From Cephalothrix simula (Eukaryota > Nemertea > Palaeonemertea > Archinemertea > Cephalotrichidae), in assembly GCA_035591015.1 (NCBI GenBank), contig JAXIUW010194622.1:1-11835 (forward strand): DNA of 11,835 bases, written 5' to 3'. A program made the position numbers and the translations under genes. The notes beneath the pieces were generated by a model. The model was not told the origin of the DNA. It saw only the letters and a program-made list of their open reading frames with translations, and did no database searches. Numbering within the stretch: position 1 is the stretch's first letter; each line of letters starts with the position of its first letter. Positions 1 to 7,444 of the stretch are shown here, in pieces.

Positions 1-75
1 CTCGGGGCTGCGCCCCTCGTGCAATAACTGCTTCGTATTTCACTCAAAAAAGCGTGCAATAACTCTATAATATTC
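1..75. repeat. Edge of a dispersed repeat with GC hairpin
   Basis: The first bases form a GGGGC-TGC-GCCCC hairpin (4-16), unusually GC-rich for this window. It is followed by CGTGCAATAACT twice, at about 19 and 53, roughly 34 bp apart. This looks like the end of a repeat that continues to the left of the window; the family is not recognised. Confidence 0.35.
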
Positions 76-726
76 ATTCCTGGATGGAATAAATACTGTA
101 CTGTGCATGCTGTGGGGAACTAACACATTGGAATAGCAAATGGTACCCAGGCCTTGACAGAAGAAAAAAATTCTGTCCCTATGATCATTAGTAATTTGTT
201 TTTGACTTTTTGGATATTTTATCTCGATACGCGATGGTAGATCAATGAGATATACTCTTTAATTTGACTTGAGCTACTCGTAATTTCTGCTTTTAAAATA
301 CTCCATCCAAATTATGGGTAGGAAATACCACTGTGATTATTATAAAGACAGAATTGGTGTCTCCGTATCTTTTTCAATCCTACAAGTGTCCTTGATCGAT
401 AGATTCCATCGTCTAAAAAGGATTCATTCTATCGCGTAAAGGGAATTGGATGCTTAGCAAAATAGCCGTTGTAATTACTAGAACCTCTCAACAGTACCTA
501 TTATTATTTGGATCTTGGCGCCATCGTTGGGTAAATAGAACCATAATAAGAACTGTAAGCAAAGAGTTAGAAGTTACTTTTGAAACGAATCCAGCGTTTT
601 AATTAAAAGAAGTCAAAAAGTGTTCCGAATTACACTAGAAAACCAATTTAATTTTCTTCGTTGTAAGTCAATAAAGATTCTCTGATGAAAATTCACCACT
701 ACCGCTAGCAATATCTCATAACCACT
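76..726. other. AT-rich non-coding stretch, nothing recognised
   Basis: No credible exon, repeat or RNA gene is visible. It should be intron if the gene's 5' exons (signal peptide and Cys-rich ectodomain) lie further upstream. I looked for a Cys-rich coding block in frame and did not find one. Confidence 0.4.
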
Positions 727-1173
727 CTGTGGGTGTCTTTTTTGTTAAAATTTATCATTCCCACCCCTGAAGGCGAAGTTATTGCCTACCGGTATTACAG
801 GACTTAGCTTAGTGACCGAAGTGCTAGGTGACAATACCAAGGACTCTAATGAGGTCTCTAATCCCTGGCCCCGGTCACCTAGCACTGACTTCTTTCGTGT
901 TGCCTATATACAAAATATATATAGCCAGGGGGGGGGTCGTTTTTTGGTTCGTACTCCGACCTGGGTGGTGTGGGTGTTCTGGGGTCTGCGGGAAACTAGT
1001 CTAACGTCAGACTAGTTGGTGGGTGTTTTGGAAATTTTAGATATTCATTAGCTTGTTAGTGGGTGTTTCGAAATATAGCCATAATGTCACACTATGTGGG
1101 TAAAGATTTTGTCGCGAAAACAAAATCACAAACTTTCTACAAATCCTTTGAAATTTGTTCTTTCGCGACATAA
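727..1173. repeat. Cluster of short hairpins and GTGGGTGTTT direct repeats
   Basis: Three inverted repeats lie close together. The first has 13-bp perfect arms at 820-832 and 874-886 (AGTGCTAGGTGAC and its complement). The second has 9-bp arms at 994-1002 and 1009-1017 (AACTAGTCT) with a 6-nt loop. The third has 10-bp arms at 1110-1119 and 1161-1170 (TGTCGCGAAA), extendable with mismatches to about 18 bp. GTGGGTGT recurs at about 729, 970, 1019 and 1060; the last two belong to a roughly 24-bp imperfect direct repeat spaced 40 bp apart. There is also a run of nine G at about 928. It looks like the remains of one or more small DNA elements ending about 80 bp before the first visible exon. Confidence 0.45.
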
Positions 1174-1249
1174 TTTTTGAAAATTTTCAGAAGTTGCGCG
1201 CATTGGGGTGGACTGCACCAGTCTAAAATGTTTGCCATTTTCTTTCCAG

Positions 1250-1465
1250 ATGACACTTTCATTTCCCGGTTTATGTCATTAGGATACGCTGCTACAATCG
1301 CCATTTCTGTAGGCAGTTTTTTGGTCCTGGTATTTTGTCTTGCTACAATCATCTGCTGTTGTTTTAAATGTTGGAGAAAACATTCTGGCCGGGAGCCAAG
1401 TGGGACAACAACAACCTCCTCCCACATAGTTTCAAATGGCGCTGCTAATAATTATCCAAAACAAG
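1250..1465 (+). CDS. Transmembrane exon of the Shisa-like gene
   Basis: This 216-nt exon is phase 1 at both ends. The acceptor is a pyrimidine-rich tract ending CTTTCCAG at 1249, and the donor is AAG/GTATAG at 1465/1466. It encodes 71 complete codons. The hydrophobic segment from Tyr (1285) through Cys (1362) is about 26 residues without charge, flanked by an Arg on the luminal side (SRF, 1264-1272) and by KCWRK on the other, which by the positive-inside rule puts the C-terminus in the cytosol. Three consecutive Cys at 1354-1362 and one at 1369 are candidate palmitoylation sites. After the basic stretch come TTTTSS (1405-1422) and the Asn-rich AANNYPKQ. An alternative upstream acceptor at 1190 would add SCAHWGG and more in the same frame, but it changes the entry phase to 2 and has a poorer pyrimidine tract, so I prefer 1250. 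Confidence 0.68.
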
Positions 1466-4400
1466 GTATAGAATATTTTTCCAACAAAAAAAACTTTTTC
1501 TTTACAGTTTTTCGTTAAAAACATCCAAAATTTAAAGTAGATTTAGAAGTATGTATCCGTAGGCATTATATCTCGTGTTTGACTGGATTCCATTAAGGGT
1601 TTCTGCGATCGACCAAATTCCTACCTCCAACTTCTCTAACTCGGAGACATTCGAAGTTTAGAACCGAATGCATTGCATGTCGTATAAGCATAACATGCAT
1701 ACAATTAAAAGGCACTGGACCGCATTCATGTATCAAAGGCGTAACTTGGTAAGCAACTTAACATATGGTTACTCAGAGCTAGACTGAACCAGGAGTTTCT
1801 CAAAGAAAATGTTAGCTAAAATTAATTGTAAAATTTCGGTTCTGTTAGATTGTTTAAAAACGCTCGAAAAAACGTTCGGTCTCATATCCCTCGTTGTTTT
1901 ATTTCTCGTTTCACTAGAGTAGCGTTCTGTCTAATTCTTATCAATGAATATATCACACAATTGGATGGAAAAATTGGTTGAAGCATGGCCTGCTGTTAGC
2001 AGGTCCCCCAACGGTTTCACATATAAGGGGTTATTGGAACCCCCATAACCTATATATCACTGGAAAAGGCATGTCCCTAACAGCACCTTTGGTGGTGATT
2101 AAAAATGTCCGAAAGAAAATCAGCAAATTATCGATTTTTTTTTATTTTTGGCAAAAAGGAAAATAGGAACCCCAATAAACTATACATTCCTGGAAAGGGC
2201 ATGCAAATTGCAGTAAAATAGTGGTGGTTTCATATCACTACCGGCACCTTGTGGGAAAATGGAGGTTAAAAATGTTCAAAATAAATTCGATTTAATCATT
2301 TTTAGCCGGCATTTTTCACCAGGTTGTGGTAAGGACATCAGACCACCACCAAATTACTGCATATTACATGCCCTTTCCAGGGATGTATAGTTTATGAGGG
2401 TTCCTATTTTTGCCACAAATCCAAAAATCAATAATTTGCTGATTTTCGGCCATTTCTTTCGGACATTTTTAACCACCACCCTCCACCAGGTGGTGGTAGA
2501 GACATGAACCTACTTTCATTTCGCTTGCCCGTTCCAGTGATATATAGGTTATGGGGGTTCCTATATCACTAATATGAGAAACCCTTGGGGGCCAGGCGCG
2601 CTAACATTAGGCCATGCCTCATCCATCCATTTGTTTAAACAAAAAAACTAATATCTTTCCGTATTTCATCGTTGATAAGAATAATTTTAGGCTTGAATTT
2701 TTACTTTTTAAAAAGTTTTTGGTGAGTTGAAAAAGTTGGAAAAATGGAATCCTGTCAAACTGCCAAATTAAATGCTTTTAGACTAGAATATAGTATATTA
2801 TAATTCATGATTCATTGTAAGTTTGATTTATACTTGAAATCATTTTATTCAATTTTCTGCGCCAAAAATGTAAGGAGTAATTTGATTTTTAAAAATTTCG
2901 TTACTTGCCATGAATTTGCTTAATTTTTAACACTAAATGTCTTTGGTGCAGGAAATTTATATAAAATTCGATGTCATTAATTTATGGACTTAATATTCCT
3001 ATACGCTTTTTAGTATTGATATAAGCTTGAATTTGTATGAACTGCTTTTCTAATGCACAAAACCTTAATTTTAATTTTTCAGCATTACTGGCGGGTGCTG
3101 ACCAATTCAGTCATTACAGCCACTCGCCGCCTTCCTCACACCGCTCCTATACACCAACAAGCAGTCGTTCTGGGGCATCGCCTCGATGTATGTAGGGTTG
3201 TATAAAAGCTGGGATGACCTAGAAAACCAAGAACCTGTTACATAATGAGAAGACATTTTCAATTCCGAAATTTTTGCAGCCAAAACATAATCCAAACCAA
3301 ATCTCCAAAATTTTTGCCGCCAAAATATACATGTATAATCCAAACCAAATCTCCAAAATTGTTGCTGCCAAAATATATAATCCAAACCAAATCTGAAAAT
3401 TGATATACAGGTTGGCCTAGAAAGAACTCGAATTTTGGGTGGGTGAGTGGGTGTCAGTTAAAAGTTTATCTTATCGAAGTTAAATTATAACCAATCAAAG
3501 AGCATGGGGGTGCATTTCCGCTAAAGAACACGTGATTGATTTATTAAAAAATCTATTGGCGCCTAGATTCGTTAATAATGAGAATATCAACAATCCAATG
3601 GTATCCTTGACCCATAATCTCTTACTTCCGAAAAGTATGCAAAAATTTACTTGCCGGGTAAAAAGTTGCTGATGTTTAAGAGATATTTGGGAGGAATTTT
3701 TAGAAATAAGGCCGAGAAATCGGGGGTTAATAATATAATACGGTTGAAAATTGTTGCATGCATTATAAAGTAACAACAATGTATATTTGGATGCAGAGAC
3801 AAAGATGGGTGATAATGTGGATGGACATGGTTAGCAAAGTCTTGTAAAATACCTTGTGGGGTTTTTTAACTTCTTTGTAGGAAGCAATGGGGATAAATTT
3901 TGGTGATTCCCCATCAATTAAAGAGTGGCTGCTGAGGCATTTTACATGATTTTGCCAACGTTTTCCATCCACATTATCATCCATCTTTGCCTCTTCACCA
4001 AAATTACATGTTACGCTCTTGCTATTTAAGAATAATTACTTAATCATGAATCTAGGAGGGGCCAATAGATTTTTTCTTAATCGGTCACGTGACCACAGTC
4101 CCTACGTCACATTTCTGGGAAGTTCTCAGTAAGAAATACTCCTCTCCACATGCTCTTTGATAGGTTAAAATTTCTATTTTAACACTTTTTAAGGCCCCTC
4201 CCACCAAAAATTCGACTTGGACATTCTTTCTACGCCACCCTGTTATGCGACGAATGAATGACGTTCTTGGTTGCTTGGTTACCTATGTTATGAATTTTTT
4301 GCTCCGCTGTGTTGCACTCACTGTCTAATAATCTTATCTTGTGACCCTAATTTCAGATCTGCATGATAATCAAATAATTTCATTTTACAGCTCTGTCCGC

Positions 4401-7280
4401 GTCTGTACTTTCCACATTTTGTATTCTTGTCACTTGTCCATGTCCATTCTAGATTCATTCATGCACCATATTCTCTTAATTAACAGAATAATTAGATCTA
4501 AAATTATGAATTGTAAAATGTATCACACGGAGTAAATGCTATTTGACTTGGATTGAAATATCTGCACCATTTTAAACTTAATTAACTCAATTAACTCATA
4601 ATTTTTTAATTTTTTGCAAAATTTCTGCCAAATTTTTACACATTTTATTGTTTTTTTTTATATTTTAAATTTGAGAAAAAACTCGAAACTTCAACTAACT
4701 TAACAATAATATTTTCGGGACATTTTTCCCGTGGCCGTGTTTCAAACATATAACATATTTCCTTTTTTCAAGTATTTTTTACGCTTTATTGCTTTCAGCT
4801 TTTTGCTTCATCAAAAAAATTATAGCATCTTTTAATATTTTTATTTTTTTCTTATTTATTTTGAATAAAATTTAATTTTTATAATTTTTTATCATATATG
4901 GCATATATATATAATTATTTGATTGATCTTTAAAACTTGGTTAAACTTTAAAATGCATGTTCTATTTCAGCATCTGACGTCACTCTTTTTTGTGCACATA
5001 ACTTTTAGGATGCACTGATACTTTAGATAAATAAAACAAATCACTTTAGTGCCATAGATGAGATTCTGTGTTGCATATTAGCAGTCCGATGATGTCAGCA
5101 TACTGTGTGGTACTGAGTCTTGGAAATTGTATTGTTTACATATTTTCATATTTCATTTGTTTCAGCTAGTGCCAATCCTTCTAAATTTTTGTAGGCCTAC
5201 AGTATATTTAATTTAATTCTTTGAATATTTTTTGGTGTTGTTTATAAATGTACCTGTACGTTTATATTAATTTTTTCTAAAGAAGTGATAGGGTCTTTCT
5301 TAACTAAGAAGGGCCCTTCTTTGTTACATAGAGTCTTTCTTTAATAAAAAAGGCCCTATTTAACTAAGAGGGCCCTTCTTTATTGTCCAATCAATTTTAT
5401 TCCTGTGTAACTCGTGACCTTCAAATATCCAGTGAATGACAGTTCTTAGGAAGGGCCCTTTTTTACTTTATTTGACCAATAAGAATCCTCCATTTAGAAT
5501 GACCCTTTTTACAAAGAAGGGCCTTCTTAGTAAAACAGGGTCCTTCATCAAAATTTAGCTTAAAAGGGACCCTTCTTAATCAACCAATCAGAGTGAAGCT
5601 TAAGAATGGTCCTTTTTAATCACCCAATGGGATCCCCGTTTACAAATTTTAAAGTGAAATACAATTGGGTGATTAAGCCTCGCTCTGATATGTCGATTAA
5701 GAAGGGCCCTTTTTTGCTAAATTTAATGAAGGACCCTTTTTAACTAAGAATGACCCTTCTTTGTTAAAAAAGGGTTCTTCTAAATTGAGGATTCTAATTG
5801 GTCAAATAAAGAAGGATTATTCTTTCTTTAAAAAGGGCCCTTCCTAAAAACTGTATTTCATTGGATATTTGAAGCTCTAGTGTTACCAGGCAATTGGAAA
5901 ATAAAAAAGGGCCTGTTTTATTAAAGAAGGACCCTTTTTAACAAAGTAGTAAAGAAGTACCCTTATTTTTGAGGTTTTAGACCGTTTGGTACGCCATACT
6001 TTATTATAATAGCGTCCATAAACTACAGCTTAAGGACTGAATATGAGGCGCCCTCATTCGACGTTAAATCCCAATAAATACCTTTTAACTTCACTACAAC
6101 CTTCTGTAAATTAATACAAAATCGGAAAATACAGGGTACATCAAAAAGTGGTCCAAAAACTTTCCGCTAACCCGTGAGTTTTACTAAATTTAATATAAGC
6201 ATGCCCTGTTCTTATAAAAAGGTCTTTTGTACCAGTTTCCACTGACGAGCCGAAGCAGAAATATCTAATATTTATTGATTTTTGAATTTATGAAAAACTA
6301 AATCCACGAAAATCTATTTGCCATCGTAAATTAAGGGGGTATAAAAATAGATAACAAATAAAAAATACGAAATTTGATGTAAAAAATTTTTGCTTAGTTC
6401 TTTTTCGTCTACACTTTCGAACGCAGGAAACTAAAAAATTCAAAAGTCAAAAATTGTTATTTTGGGGAAGGATGTCCAACTATGTGTGGATATTGAGCAA
6501 GTAGAATTTCGTCCATTTTTGTTGGCAGCGTACTGGTGTTTCCTCGTCCCGCTGTGTCCCATTAGAGATGGAAAAAGCTGCTTTTTCTAAGTCCCTAACC
6601 TAAATCCCTCTTTGGGATACAGCGGGACGGGGAAACATCGAGTATCCCCCTTTTTGTGTACTCACAAATAGCTTAATATCATAATATTGGATATTATTGT
6701 TTCCGCTCTTCAATCTGGCCGTACAAAAAACCTTAATTTGGGAATATGGCTTGCATTCACTTATTTTTTTTGTAGTGCTCACTGTTCGAGGGTAAGTGGA
6801 TAAGTTTCTGGGGTACACTATTTACACTCTGTATTAACTACCTTCTCTATTAAAATAGCGGGCTTTATCCTACGGTTAGAATTATTCTCGGGGGGAGGGA
6901 TCTTTAAAAATGTAGTTATAAACTTTATCGCCGATTTCTAATTTCGTTTTCTCATTTTTATTCCAGATCCAGTCTTCACTCCAATGTATACTCATCAGGG
7001 TTATCACCCAATGCAACCTATGTACTCTAGTACACCCAGTACCACTTATACACCAACTCCATATAACAGGCGTGATCAGGAAAGTCACACACCAGCTCAT
7101 AGTCAATATTCATCACCCCCACCCCCGTCAGCTCATAGTCAATTTTCATCCAACCCCCCTCAGTCATACCATCGCTCTTATACACCAACCAGTAGCAGAT
7201 CTGCCAAGTCCAATAGATCAAATAATAGTGTGACTTATAACAGTAATGCAGAAAAAGTGACCTTTCCGGTACATGTGTAG
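1250..7280 (+). CDS. Shisa-like single-pass membrane protein, 3' part of gene (join 1250-1465, 3083-3187, 6967-7280)
   Basis: This is the only gene I can support. Three exons join in one frame because every junction is phase 1: 1465 g + ca gives Ala, and 3187 t + at gives Tyr. The result is 210 residues plus a split first codon, ending at TAG 7278-7280. In order it shows a transmembrane helix (about residues 12-37), cysteines CCCFKC at the cytoplasmic face, a basic stretch WRKHSGR, a TTTT run, and then a long Ser/Pro/Tyr/Thr/His-rich tail with the C-terminus FPVHV. From family knowledge, a TM helix followed by clustered Cys, basic residues, a Thr run and a Pro/Tyr-rich tail is the layout of Shisa proteins, especially Shisa-5/Scotin, which are ER or endosomal adaptors. 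Membership is inferred: the diagnostic N-terminal Cys-rich domain is not in the window. CYYR1, WBP1-like or VOPP1-like proteins of the same wider superfamily are the main alternatives. The 5' end is missing. Confidence 0.66.
1934..2682. mobile_element. Long fold-back (MITE-like) element in intron a
   Basis: This is an inverted repeat of about 750 bp with arms of roughly 350 bp around a centre near 2290. Paired anchors are the 11-bp ends 1934-1944 and 2672-2682 (ATTCTTATCAA), 30 of 30 bp between 2036-2065 and 2532-2561, 17 of 17 bp between 2102-2118 and 2453-2469, and a 38-bp block 2167-2204 against 2367-2404 with a few mismatches. Within each arm a related motif (GGAACCCC-ATAA-CTATA followed by CTGGAAA-GGGCATG) occurs twice, so the arms are themselves built from a direct repeat. 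No transposase ORF is present, so this is a non-autonomous element. I could not define a target-site duplication. Confidence 0.65.
2683..3082 (+). other. Intron a, unique AT-rich part
   Basis: This is plain AT-rich intron sequence leading into the acceptor at 3082. I see no further exon or repeat in it. Confidence 0.5.
3083..3187 (+). CDS. Symmetric 35-codon Ser/Pro/Tyr-rich exon of the Shisa-like gene
   Basis: The exon is 105 nt, with acceptor TTAATTTTTCAG at 3082 and a near-consensus donor CGAT/GTATGT at 3187/3188. It enters and leaves in phase 1, so it is a symmetric exon that can be skipped in frame. It encodes a split Ala, then LLAGADQFSHYSHSPPSS, then HRSYTPTSSRS, then GASPR, and gives the first base of a Tyr codon. 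The HRSYTPTSSRS block recurs in the terminal exon with only synonymous differences, which is strong evidence that this exon is real and translated. If the donor is not used, the frame ends at TAG 3193-3195 after Cys-Met, giving a shortened tail. Base composition is clearly GC-richer than the surrounding intron. Confidence 0.66.
3265..3394. repeat. Tandem repeat, three units of 40-48 bp
   Basis: The units are 3265-3304, 3305-3352 and 3353-3394. Each has the form CC(A/G)AAATT-TTG-C-GCCAAAA, then a variable AT stretch, then TAATCCAAACCAAATCT. The middle unit carries an extra ATACATG-type insertion. The array begins 77 bp after the donor of the 3083-3187 exon and ends just before the fold-back element at 3407. 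Confidence 0.7.
3407..4243. mobile_element. Second fold-back element, intron b, with unequal arms
   Basis: The outer ends 3407-3426 and 4224-4243 (ACAGG-TGGC-TAGAAAGAA form) match at 18 of 20. Further anchors are CAAAGAGCATG at about 3496 against its complement at about 4148, AAAAAATCTATTGGC near 3546 against 4062-4076, and an inner pair 3793-3825 against 3964-3994 containing GATAATGTGGATGG. The inner anchors centre on about 3894 and the outer ones on about 3815, so the left arm carries roughly 170 bp of extra sequence, probably between 3580 and 3750. No transposase is present. The CAGG-type ends recall hAT-like termini, but I could not see a matching 8-bp target duplication. Confidence 0.6.
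4244..5287 (+). other. Intron b, AT-rich unique stretch
   Basis: This is very AT-rich intron sequence with long T and A runs around 4600-4920. Several acceptor-like CAGs occur (4356, 4970, 5165), but none is followed by an exon with convincing coding content and a good donor. Confidence 0.4.
5288..5965. mobile_element. Third fold-back element, intron b, built of GAAGGGCCCTTC palindromes
   Basis: This is an inverted repeat of about 680 bp centred near 5646. The core arms 5616-5628 and 5664-5676 (TTAATCACCCAAT) match 13 of 13. Other pairs are 5471-5490 against 5787-5806 (19 of 20) and 5420-5430 against 5863-5873 (TTCAAATATCC, 11 of 11). Throughout both arms an AAGAAGGGCCCTTCTT-like palindrome recurs. 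GGGCCC is intact at 5311, 5370, 5453, 5704 and 5835, and decayed copies such as AAGGACCCTTTTTA lie between. The arms are thus a two-level structure: short palindromes in an array, itself arranged as one large palindrome. No ORF is present. Confidence 0.7.
5966..6536 (+). other. Intron b, no recognised feature
   Basis: This is AT-rich sequence without exon-like content, repeats or RNA genes that I can recognise. Confidence 0.4.
6537..6637. repeat. Hairpin with 25-bp GC-rich arms and a nested hairpin
   Basis: The arms 6537-6561 and 6613-6637 (TGTTTCC-CGTCCCGCTGT form) pair at 23 of 25, with a 51-nt interior. Inside the loop a second hairpin has arms 6571-6578 (GAAAAAGC) and 6580-6587. The GC content of the arms is well above that of the intron around them. 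It lies 330 bp upstream of the terminal exon. A small MITE or a structured intronic RNA are both possible. Confidence 0.55.
6638..6966 (+). other. Intron b, last part up to the terminal exon
   Basis: This is ordinary intron sequence ending in a good polypyrimidine tract and CAG at 6966. Nothing else is recognised. Confidence 0.5.
6967..7280 (+). CDS. Terminal coding exon of the Shisa-like gene
   Basis: The acceptor is a strong pyrimidine tract ending TTATTCCAG at 6966. Reading continues in phase 1 for 103 codons to TAG at 7278-7280. The product is a low-complexity cytoplasmic tail rich in Ser, Pro, Tyr, Thr, Gln and His. It has YTPTPY near the start, two copies of AHSQ-F/Y-SS with a PPPP stretch between them, then NPPQSY, the HRSYTPTSSRS block shared with the 3083-3187 exon, and a Ser/Asn/Arg-rich segment before AEKVTFPVHV. 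Pro/Tyr-rich tails of Shisa and related proteins often bind WW-domain ubiquitin ligases through PPxY; no strict PPxY is present here, only near matches (PPQSY, PTPY). The final Val-His-Val fits a class II PDZ ligand pattern (hydrophobic-x-hydrophobic-COOH). Confidence 0.72.
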
Positions 7281-7385
7281 TGGGGGCTACCTTTTTGAAT
7301 CTACGTATAATTTTGTGGTGCAATTTTTTTATATTGTTATACTTTAAAGTTTATAAGCAATTATGATGTGTAAATGCATGTAATA

Positions 7386-7408
7386 TATTTACAAAAATAT
7401 TGTAAATA
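7386..7408 (+). promoter_or_regulatory. 3' UTR hairpin containing a Pumilio-type site (TGTAAATA)
   Basis: The arms 7386-7394 (TATTTACAA) and 7400-7408 (TTGTAAATA) are perfectly complementary over 9 bp with a 5-nt loop. The 3' arm includes TGTAAATA at 7401-7408, which matches the PUF/Pumilio consensus UGUANAUA. PUF proteins repress or localise mRNAs. Whether this site is used is inference, and AT-rich sequence produces such octamers by chance now and then. Confidence 0.4.
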
Positions 7409-7444
7409 CATGTATTAAGCCTTTTAAACATTGGCACATTTGCT

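Noticed and set aside
782-1015. 77-residue open frame on the + strand
   Set aside because: It runs across a hairpin pair and low-complexity G-rich DNA, has no domain-like composition, and has no splice sites that fit the gene's phase.
1191-1249. 5' extension of the transmembrane exon from the acceptor at 1190
   Set aside because: It is open in frame but would enter in phase 2, while every other junction is phase 1, and its pyrimidine tract is weaker than the one before 1250. Kept only as an alternative.
1137-1427. 96-residue open frame on the - strand
   Set aside because: It is antisense to the transmembrane exon and explained as its shadow.
1978-2166. 62-residue open frame on the + strand
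   Set aside because: It lies wholly inside a fold-back element arm.
3107-3385. 92-residue - strand frame with repeated FWRFGLDY
   Set aside because: The repeated peptide is just translation of the 40-48 bp tandem repeat at 3265-3394, and the rest is antisense to the 3083-3187 exon.
3265-3394. CRISPR-like spaced repeats
   Set aside because: The repeat units are contiguous and degenerate, without unique spacers, in a eukaryotic intron.
3495-3984. Two - strand open frames (94 and 73 residues)
   Set aside because: Both fall within the fold-back element at 3407-4243 and show no recognisable protein features.
4357-4512. Possible extra phase-1 exon after TTTCAG, ending before GTAAAA
   Set aside because: The frame and phase fit, but the donor is weak and the peptide (mixed hydrophobic, His, Ile) is unlike the Ser/Pro/Tyr tail on either side. 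RNA-seq would decide.
5166-5190. Micro-exon between CAG and GTAGGC
   Set aside because: Its length (25 nt) breaks the phase and the content is too short to judge.
6600-6818. 72-residue - strand open frame
   Set aside because: It includes one arm of the 6537-6637 hairpin and has no domain-like features.
6882-7323. Two - strand open frames (74 and 98 residues) overlapping the terminal exon
   Set aside because: They are antisense shadows; the low-complexity tail codons keep the opposite frames open.
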